Shown here in pieces: positions 5,894-10,914 of a stretch of 10,914 nucleotides of DNA. The notes beneath the pieces were generated by a model. It had not been told where the DNA came from, made no database searches, and worked only from the letters and a program-made list of their open reading frames with translations. The DNA comes from Prosthecobacter sp. (GTDB lineage: Bacteria > Verrucomicrobiota > Verrucomicrobiia > Verrucomicrobiales > Verrucomicrobiaceae): assembly GCA_025869455.1 (NCBI GenBank), contig JAOZVT010000498.1, positions 1-10,914 on the forward strand, read 5' to 3'. The stretch's first letter is position 1. Each line of letters begins with the position of its first letter. The translations under genes were made by a program, and so were the position numbers.

Positions 5894-7909
5894 ATGATTG
5901 AAACGCCTTCTCGCCACTTTGACATTGCTATCATTGGAGGGGGATTTGCGGGGGTTTACTGTGCGCAGCAGATCCTGAAACGATTGAGGGGGGAGAAGAT
6001 GCGGGTGGGCATCATTGCCAGTGAGAATCACATGGTTTTTCAACCCATGCTTCCCGAAGTGGTGGGGGGATCTCTTTCTCCTCAACATGTGGTTAATCCG
6101 ATCCGCATGATCTGCGAGGCGGCGGATGTGCTGAAGGGGGAGGTGACCAGCCTGGATCTGGAAAGTCGTGTGCTGACTCTGGATGGTGGCAGCTTTACAC
6201 CGAATGTGACGGTGACCTTTGATCACCTGATGTTAGCTCCTGGGGCTGGTGTGGATCTGAGTCGCATCCCAGGGATGTCAGAGCATGCCTACCTGATGCG
6301 CACGGTGGGGGATGCGATGAAACTGCGCGCGGCCATCATCAGTCGCATGGAGGAGGCAAATCTGATCACCAAGCATCAGCAACGCAAAGAGATGCTGTCG
6401 TTTGTAGTGGTTGGGGGCGGTTACTCCGGGGTGGAAACAGCGGGTCAAATTCAGGATCTCATCGCCGGGGTGTTGCGTTACTACGACAACATTCGTGAGG
6501 ATGAACCCAGTGTGACTTTGGTGCACAGCGGTGAACGTTTGTTAGGCATGCTGGGGCCGGGTCTCGGTGACTATACCCGACGATGCTTGGAAAAGATGGG
6601 GGTGAATCTGGTCTTTCAAAAACGCGTCAGGGCAGTCACGGCTCGCACCGTGCAGCTCAATGATGGTACCACCCTTGTTTCACATCTGGTGGTCTGCACC
6701 GTGGGCAATGCGCCGCACCCACTCCTGCAAGCCTTGGGGGCGGCCGGAGCCGTGCCTTTGGAGCGAGGTAAATTGGTGGTGGAGGCCACGGGGCAGGTGA
6801 AGGGCTTGGATAAGGTTTGGTCCGCTGGAGACTGTGCGGCCTTTCCCAAAGTGGATGGCGGCATGTGCCCGGAGACGGCTCAGTTTGCCATGAGGCAAGG
6901 GGCGTTGATCGGTGACAACATCATGGCCACGATCCAGAAAAAGCCGTTGAAGCCTTTCAAGTTCAAGGGGCTGGGAGAATTGGCCACCATTGGGCACCGG
7001 AAAGCCGTGGCGATGGTCATGGGCTTCCGCTTTTCCGGTCTGCTGGCGTGGTTCATGTGGCGTAGCATCTACTTGATGAAATTGCCTGGGTTGGACCGTA
7101 AATTGAGAGTGATGGCGGAGTGGACGTTTGAGATGTTTTTTCCACGCGATATTAATCTCCTTACGCCCAGTTTCACCTCTCCTCTGGGGGAGATGCATTT
7201 GGAAAAAGGCGATTCGCTGTTCCGTTCTGGTGAGCCTGCTCAGTCTCTCTATGCGGTGAAAAAAGGCTGTGTCGAGATCACGGATGCTCAGGGGCAACTG
7301 GTCAAGTCCGCTGTGGCGGGTGAGCACTTTGGCGAACGTGCCTTGTTAGGCGATGGCATCTGGCGATTTGATGCCACCGCAAAAGAACCGAGCGAACTGG
7401 TGGCGATTGATGGTGGTACTTTTAAGACTTTGGTCAAGAGCATCGGCTCGCTGGATAGCCTCTTCCGCGCCTCGGCCCAGCAGTATCATTTGCCAGAGGA
7501 AATTCAGCAAACCGTGAATGCCATTCCTGAAGCAACCCGGATGTCCGTTGCCTCGCACGTCATGACCAAGGATATTGCATCTCTGGATGCTGAGATGACC
7601 GTTCAGGATGCCGTGGCGGAATTTCAGGCGCATCCGCACAGCACCTACCCAGTCACATCAGAGGGCAAGGTCATCGGTCTCTTGCGCCGCAGTATCGCCT
7701 ATGACTGGTTGAAGAACCACGGACTGACTGCCCAAGACCAGCTCAAGAACCTGCCGCTGACCACCCCCTTCTGCGTGCGCTCAGACATGCCCGTGCCTGA
7801 GCTCGTCCAGACCCTGATGCGCACCGGTGTCAGTAAAGCCGTGGTGGTGGATGCTGAGCATCACTTGTTAGGCATGGTCACCGTTTTTGATCTCTTGAAG
7901 GCCCGATAG
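5894..7909 (+). CDS. NDH-2-like NADH dehydrogenase fused to cNMP-binding and CBS-pair domains
   Basis: A 671-residue flavoprotein, far longer than ordinary type II NADH:quinone oxidoreductases (about 400-450). Residues 1-420 are NDH-2-like. The FAD-binding GGGFAG is at 15-20, the NAD-binding VVVGGGYSGVETAG begins at 171, and the second FAD motif SAGDCAAFP carries D313. CPETAQFAMRQG matches the quinone-side AQxAxQ region, and an amphipathic, Trp-rich segment at about 380-420 should anchor it to the inner membrane. Residues about 430-530 form a cyclic-nucleotide-binding domain: LEKGDSLFRSGEPAQSLY, then the phosphate-binding-cassette-like FGERALL with E481 and R491 in the expected places. Residues 553-671 are two CBS motifs (VMTKDIASLDAEMTVQDAV; ending LLGMVTVFDLLKAR). 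Known role of the core: NADH oxidation to quinone without proton pumping. Allosteric control by a cyclic or adenine nucleotide is inference. No frameshift is seen; the domains are in one frame. Confidence 0.87.
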   Translation: MIETPSRHFDIAIIGGGFAGVYCAQQILKRLRGEKMRVGIIASENHMVFQPMLPEVVGGSLSPQHVVNPIRMICEAADVLKGEVTSLDLESRVLTLDGGSFTPNVTVTFDHLMLAPGAGVDLSRIPGMSEHAYLMRTVGDAMKLRAAIISRMEEANLITKHQQRKEMLSFVVVGGGYSGVETAGQIQDLIAGVLRYYDNIREDEPSVTLVHSGERLLGMLGPGLGDYTRRCLEKMGVNLVFQKRVRAVTARTVQLNDGTTLVSHLVVCTVGNAPHPLLQALGAAGAVPLERGKLVVEATGQVKGLDKVWSAGDCAAFPKVDGGMCPETAQFAMRQGALIGDNIMATIQKKPLKPFKFKGLGELATIGHRKAVAMVMGFRFSGLLAWFMWRSIYLMKLPGLDRKLRVMAEWTFEMFFPRDINLLTPSFTSPLGEMHLEKGDSLFRSGEPAQSLYAVKKGCVEITDAQGQLVKSAVAGEHFGERALLGDGIWRFDATAKEPSELVAIDGGTFKTLVKSIGSLDSLFRASAQQYHLPEEIQQTVNAIPEATRMSVASHVMTKDIASLDAEMTVQDAVAEFQAHPHSTYPVTSEGKVIGLLRRSIAYDWLKNHGLTAQDQLKNLPLTTPFCVRSDMPVPELVQTLMRTGVSKAVVVDAEHHLLGMVTVFDLLKAR

Positions 7910-7945
7910 AGGGCGAAGTACGTCTTCCTATTGACGGATACAGGA

Positions 7946-7984
7946 TGGCCTTTTCTGCTTGTCCTGGTCCTTGGTTGGCCTTTT
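7946..7984 (+). repeat. Two 9-base direct repeats, 30 bases apart
   Basis: TGGCCTTTT occurs at 7946-7954 and again at 7976-7984, both followed by TGCTT-like bases, in the leader of the VOC gene. The spacing is close to three helical turns. This may be chance in a pyrimidine-rich leader or tandem sites for a regulator. Confidence 0.4.
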
Positions 7985-7994
7985 GCTTTGGACC

Positions 7995-8447
7995 ATGAGC
8001 GATCTCAGTCACGTCCCTTCAGGCTACCACTCCGTCACTCCTTCTCTCACGGTCAAGGATGCAGGTGCTGCGCTGGCGTTTTATCAGGCGGCGTTTGGGG
8101 CGGTGGAGCACTATCGACTGCCGGATAAAAAGACGGGCGGCATTGCCCATGCGGAGTTCAGCATCGGCGACTGCAAGCTCATGATCTCAGATGAGTATCC
8201 CGCCTTTGGAGCCGTGGCCCCAGAGATCGCGCACGGCTGCCTGTTCATGATTTACGTGGCGGATATCGAGGCGGCCTTTATCCAGGCTGTGGACGCAGGC
8301 GGCATCGTCACCTTTCCGCCCACGGATCAATTCTATGGCGACCGCACCGCTCGCCTCAATGATCCCTTTGGCTACCGCTGGACCTTGGCACAGCGCGTAA
8401 AAGACATATCTGTCTCTGAGATGAACGAGCTCATGGCAGAATGGTAG
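7995..8447 (+). CDS. VOC superfamily protein, PhnB-like (glyoxalase/bleomycin-resistance fold)
   Basis: A small cytoplasmic protein of 150 residues with the paired beta-alpha-beta-beta-beta modules of the VOC superfamily. Recognisable PhnB-like segments are YHSVTPSLTVKDAGAAL with AFYQAAFGAVE, then HAEFSIGDCKLMISDEYP, a second module with MIYVADIEAAFIQAVDAGG, and the C-terminal GDRTARLNDPFGYRWTLA followed by VKDISVSEMNELM. Relatives usually read DPFGH.W at the end; here the histidine position is tyrosine (GYRW), so any metal site may be altered. The start at 7995 gives MSDLSHVPSGYHSVTP; an in-frame ATG at 7959 would add 12 hydrophobic residues not typical of the family. It follows the NDH-2 fusion by 85 bases on the same strand, so read-through is possible. 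Members include glyoxalases, antibiotic-sequestering proteins and many of unknown role; no substrate is assigned. Confidence 0.88.
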   Translation: MSDLSHVPSGYHSVTPSLTVKDAGAALAFYQAAFGAVEHYRLPDKKTGGIAHAEFSIGDCKLMISDEYPAFGAVAPEIAHGCLFMIYVADIEAAFIQAVDAGGIVTFPPTDQFYGDRTARLNDPFGYRWTLAQRVKDISVSEMNELMAEW

Positions 8448-8480
8448 GTTGCCGAACGGAAAGCGCGACAAGGATCAACT

Positions 8481-9431
8481 CTATGAAGCTGACGCCAGTG
8501 CCGCTTGGCGTTCTCTTCGTCGGCGAATAAGCACTAAAATCACCAACAGTAGGCAAAGCGAAGTCACGATGATGATGGGCTGGCTGAAAAGTCCTTTATA
8601 GGACTTCGGATGCAGCCAACGCCAGCGGATTAGCTTCTCCATGTGGGCGCGAAATGCGGCTGTCGCCTGAGGATCTGCGCCATAAGCCTGGGCCATGTTC
8701 AGGTATTCGATGGCACTTTCTTGGACCCCCAACTGGCTTTCTAAATACGCCAGTTCAGTGAGCATCTGTGCAACGATAGGATCCTTCGGTTTCACCAGCA
8801 ACATCCGCACCCGGAGTTGTCTATACAGGGACTCATAGGCAGTCCAGCGGTTTTTTTTCCCTTGGGCCGATTCGATCTGGTAGTAATCACTGTCCAGTTT
8901 TGTTAGATCCAGGCCAGTCAGTGTGTGCGTTTTCAGCCAGTCCGGCTGGCTTTTCATCTGGATCTTGGCTTTCAGGATATTAACGTGTATCCACTCTGCT
9001 TTCATGTGGGAGTCGGGGTTTCGTTTGATCCCTTCCAGAATCCACTTGAGCGCTTCTTTATCTTTGCCTGCCAGTTCGTAGGCTGTGCCTCGATTGGCTG
9101 CCGTGTAGTAGGCACCGGGATACTGGGCTTCAATTTCTTCTAGCATTTTCAGAGCCTGCTCGGCATCGCCTTTTAATAGCACCTGAACGGCTTTGTCATT
9201 GGCGGCTGCCACCGGGTCGCTTGGATGATACAAGTGGGTCTCGAAGAGGCTCGACTCATCCGCTGGGCTGGCAATCATGGAGTCTTGCAGATCTCCCAGA
9301 CTCCACCTTCCATTCAACTCAACAAAGTGGCCGTCCACCGTGGTGCCATGAATCCACATGCACGCGCTGGCGATGGCTGGAGCCACACAAAGGATAGTAA
9401 TCCATCGTGCCAAGGAGGAGGGGGATTTCAT
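8481..9431 (-). CDS. Secreted/membrane-anchored TPR-like protein of unknown function
   Basis: I do not recognise this as a named family. The 316-residue protein has an N-terminal signal sequence (about 1-23, ending PAIASA before C24). A weak lipobox (ASA-C) makes a lipoprotein possible, but cleavage by signal peptidase I is equally likely. From about 80 to 140, AVQVLLKGDAEQALKMLEEI and NRGTAYELAGKDKEALKW are tetratricopeptide-like helix pairs. A second TPR-like pair lies at about 218-252 (LTELAYLESQLGVQESAIEY). Near the C-terminus a single hydrophobic helix (about 285-302) is followed by RRRRER, predicting an extracytoplasmic domain with a short basic cytoplasmic tail. The start at 9431 is chosen because it opens directly on the signal sequence, with GGGG a few bases upstream; an ORF start at 9557 would extend into the AraC gene. 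It lies 74 bases downstream of the AraC-type gene on the same strand. A protein-protein interaction role is inference. Confidence 0.75.
   Translation of the reverse strand: MKSPSSLARWITILCVAPAIASACMWIHGTTVDGHFVELNGRWSLGDLQDSMIASPADESSLFETHLYHPSDPVAAANDKAVQVLLKGDAEQALKMLEEIEAQYPGAYYTAANRGTAYELAGKDKEALKWILEGIKRNPDSHMKAEWIHVNILKAKIQMKSQPDWLKTHTLTGLDLTKLDSDYYQIESAQGKKNRWTAYESLYRQLRVRMLLVKPKDPIVAQMLTELAYLESQLGVQESAIEYLNMAQAYGADPQATAAFRAHMEKLIRWRWLHPKSYKGLFSQPIIIVTSLCLLLVILVLIRRRRERQAALASAS
8491..8517 (+). terminator. Possible intrinsic terminator after the VOC gene
   Basis: ACGCCA (8492-8497) and TGGCGT (8506-8511) form a GC-rich 6-pair stem with an 8-base loop, followed on the plus strand by TCTCTTCGT. 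It lies 44 bases past the VOC stop, inside the last codons of the convergent TPR gene. The T-rich tail is impure. Confidence 0.35.
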
Positions 9432-9505
9432 TGCCCCATTTAAGAGCCATCTACATGACGATCCAAGCGAGATTATTAAAATCCTGCGATGCCAGGAAGT
9501 GAGGC

Positions 9506-10351
9506 TTACCTCCCTCTCTTCCGATGCTGCCGCTCGCGAAACTCCGCAGGTCCGCATCCCTGGTGACGGGTGAACATGCGGGTGAAGTAGTGGCGATTGG
9601 GGAAGCCGTGTTCGATGGCGATTTGATCAATGGTTTTGTCCGTCAGCACGAGGGCTTCTCCAGCCAGCCGCAGACGGGTAGCGGAGACATAAGCGGCGGG
9701 CGTTTGTCCCACATGCTGGCGGAAAGCGCGGATGAAATTCTCTAGGCTCATGCCAGCACGATCCGCCAGGAAAGGGTTCGATAGTTCTGAGTGGGGGGCT
9801 TTTTGAATGAGGGCCAAGACGTCTAACAAACGATCTGGCAAGGTGGGGACAGTGGGAAGGTCCAGCCTAGCAAAGGTGCTATGCAAGAGAGCTGCACTCT
9901 CGTGATGCAGGCGCTGGTCACGCATCTCGCTGGCGGATTCGTCATGAGTGCGAAGAACGGCTTGGATCAGCACGCGCAGAGTTTCATCCAGGGGAATGAT
10001 CACGGGGCCTTTCGGAACCGAGCCGGAGAGGCGACTGACGGTGAAATGGAGCCAGTAGTGACTAGCCGATAGAGGACCACAGCAATCAAAGATGGTATTC
10101 GCGGGAATTAACACGCACATGTCGGGTTCCAGCGGGATATCGCGTCCCTCATAGTGCAAGTGACAGCCAGAGGTCGGATTGTGGTAAAAGCGCCAAAAGG
10201 GGCTGTCCACACCTTCATGATTCCAGTTTTCCAGTGCTGGCTGGTAGCCGCTTTCATGAATCAAGAAAGCTGACCAACCTGCCCTAGCCACAGGGGAAAG
10301 GCTGACCCCCACAGGGGTAGTGTAATTGAGATATTTTCGTTTGGCTTGCAT
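9506..10351 (-). CDS. AraC-family transcriptional regulator
   Basis: A 281-residue regulator with an N-terminal cupin-like sensing domain and a C-terminal AraC DNA-binding domain, the typical arrangement and length for sugar-responsive members. The sensing half includes FYHNPTSGCHLHYEGRDI, PDMCVLIPANTIFDCCG and HYWLHFTV, as seen in arabinose-binding-like cupins. The DNA-binding half has a first helix-turn-helix in LADRAGMSLENFIRAFRQHV, the linker GQTPAAYVSATRLRLAGEAL, and a second in TIDQIAIEHGFPNRHYFTR with MFTRHQGCGPAEFR (about 240-272). A basic tail (RERQHRKRGR) ends it. It is divergent from the PSCyt1 cytochrome gene and upstream of the TPR gene on the same strand, so either is a candidate target. 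Regulators of this kind next to PSCyt1/DUF1549 genes fit the genomic style of the group. The ligand is unknown, probably a carbohydrate (inference). Confidence 0.92.
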   Translation of the reverse strand: MQAKRKYLNYTTPVGVSLSPVARAGWSAFLIHESGYQPALENWNHEGVDSPFWRFYHNPTSGCHLHYEGRDIPLEPDMCVLIPANTIFDCCGPLSASHYWLHFTVSRLSGSVPKGPVIIPLDETLRVLIQAVLRTHDESASEMRDQRLHHESAALLHSTFARLDLPTVPTLPDRLLDVLALIQKAPHSELSNPFLADRAGMSLENFIRAFRQHVGQTPAAYVSATRLRLAGEALVLTDKTIDQIAIEHGFPNRHYFTRMFTRHQGCGPAEFRERQHRKRGR

Positions 10352-10436
10352 GGGCCTGCCAAGGAATCCGACATGAAGTCTGCGTGAGCAAGTATCTATA
10401 TGGACTGAATTTTACATGGGGCATCTCACGATAAGA

Positions 10437-10456
10437 CACATTATAATAACAATGTG
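10437..10456. promoter_or_regulatory. Inverted repeat overlapping a perfect -10 box, upstream of PSCyt1 gene
   Basis: CACATT and AATGTG are perfect 6-base arms around 8 bases, and the dyad contains TATAAT (10442-10447), 37 bases before the PSCyt1 start. No good -35 is seen at 17 bases, so activation by a regulator would be expected. The opposite strand also reads TATAAT (10445-10440). The remainder of 10352-10483 shows nothing else convincing. Confidence 0.45.
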
Positions 10457-10483
10457 GCACGGCCTCATCGCGTAATATAAAGC

Positions 10484-10914
10484 ATGTTTTGGAAGGTCTG
10501 TATCACCCTCTGTCTCCTGTTCCCCGCGCTGCCCTGTCTCGCGGGGAAGATGGAGTTCAATCGCGACATCCGTCCGATCCTCTCTGACAAATGCTTTCAT
10601 TGTCACGGCTTTGACCCGAAGACCCGTAAAGCTGACTTGCGCCTGGATGAGCGTGAGGCTGCCGTCGCCGATGGTCACATTGTGCCAGGAGATGCGGCCA
10701 AGAGCTTGATCATTGAACGTGTGATGTCTCACGATCCTGATGACGTGATGCCTCCGCCTGAGTCCAAGCTGGATCGTCTCACTGAAAGCGAGATCGCTAA
10801 ACTGAAGCAGTGGGTTAGTGAAGGTGCTGAGTATCAGCAGCACTGGAGTTTCATGGCACCGGATGTTGCCAGCCTAACCAAATGGAAAACAGAGGCGATG
10901 AAAGTAGGTGCTCG
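10484..10914 (+). CDS. PSCyt1-type cytochrome c domain protein, N-terminal part
   Basis: This gene begins here and runs off the window with 143 codons open. A signal peptide (MFWKVCITLCLLFPALPCLAG) is followed by the planctomycete cytochrome c domain: EFNRDIRPILSDKCFHCHG, with heme-attachment CxxCH at C37, C40 and H41; then KADLRLDEREAAV, VPGDAAKSLIIERV, and VMPPPESK with M89 as the likely axial methionine; and LTESEIAKLKQWVSEGAEY at the domain end. The next segment (HWSFMAP) is the usual linker into a DUF1549/DUF1553 region, which should lie beyond the edge. In the family these are exported, large, c-type-heme proteins of unknown substrate. The start at 10484 opens directly on the signal peptide, with no Shine-Dalgarno sequence visible. 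It is divergent from the AraC-type gene. Confidence 0.9.
   Translation, partial: MFWKVCITLCLLFPALPCLAGKMEFNRDIRPILSDKCFHCHGFDPKTRKADLRLDEREAAVADGHIVPGDAAKSLIIERVMSHDPDDVMPPPESKLDRLTESEIAKLKQWVSEGAEYQQHWSFMAPDVASLTKWKTEAMKVGA

Noticed and set aside
6680..7327. 215-codon open frame antisense to the NDH-2 fusion
   Set aside because: It is a shadow of a strongly supported coding frame; its translation is His/Arg/Gln-rich and family-less.
5890..7909. Splitting the NDH-2/CNB/CBS protein into separate genes
   Set aside because: One continuous frame without a stop or a credible internal start spans all domains.
9432..9557. Extended TPR-protein start at 9557
   Set aside because: It would overlap the AraC gene and place 42 residues before an obvious signal sequence.
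10412..10843. 143-codon minus-strand open frame at the right end
   Set aside because: The plus strand here encodes a signal peptide and the PSCyt1 CxxCH domain; the minus frame has no such support.
1..10914. CRISPR array, tRNA, rRNA, insertion sequence or phage genes
   Set aside because: I saw no regularly spaced repeats, cloverleaf-like segments, transposase or integrase motifs, or terminal inverted repeats on either strand.

Overview
The window looks like chromosome from a member of the Planctomycetes-Verrucomicrobia group. I favour Verrucomicrobia (Verrucomicrobiaceae-like), but that is inference. The main clue is that both window edges carry pieces of the planctomycete-type cytochrome/DUF1549 family, which is greatly expanded in that group. 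A secreted SGNH hydrolase fused to a LamG-like domain fits the same picture. Base composition is moderate (roughly mid-50s % GC by eye). Most starts lack a clear Shine-Dalgarno sequence. I see no tRNA, rRNA, CRISPR array, insertion sequence or prophage gene, and no gene-free stretch longer than about 200 bases.

Layout. 1-926 (minus): start of a secreted DUF1549 (PSCyt2) protein, frameshifted at a 7-base homopolymer and cut by the window edge. 1123-2324 (minus): an ohr-type organic hydroperoxide peroxidase, also with a one-base frameshift, lies downstream of a short-chain dehydrogenase/reductase. 2429-3037 (plus): a divergent TetR-family repressor. Its shared intergenic region holds two related imperfect palindromes, each lying just downstream of one of two face-to-face promoter candidates. 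3122-5721 (plus): a secreted SGNH/DUF4886-LamG protein, overlapping by 4 bases (ATGA) an EamA-type drug/metabolite exporter. 5894-7909 (plus): a type II NADH dehydrogenase-like flavoprotein fused to a cyclic-nucleotide-binding domain and a CBS pair. 7995-8447 (plus): a PhnB-like VOC protein. 8481-10351 (minus): an AraC-family regulator followed by a membrane-anchored TPR protein of unknown role. 10484-10914 (plus): the start of a PSCyt1 cytochrome c protein, running off the window.

How the parts may work together. TetR, SDR and Ohr look like one small stress regulon in which a TetR protein, not the usual MarR-type OhrR, would control a peroxide-detoxifying enzyme and a reductase. The NDH-2 fusion is the most unusual single protein: an electron-input enzyme of the respiratory chain that carries two potential nucleotide-sensing modules. 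The remaining genes look like ordinary accessory metabolism and regulation. Two one-base frameshifts at homopolymers within 1.3 kb make sequencing error a real possibility, so neither gene is called a firm pseudogene.
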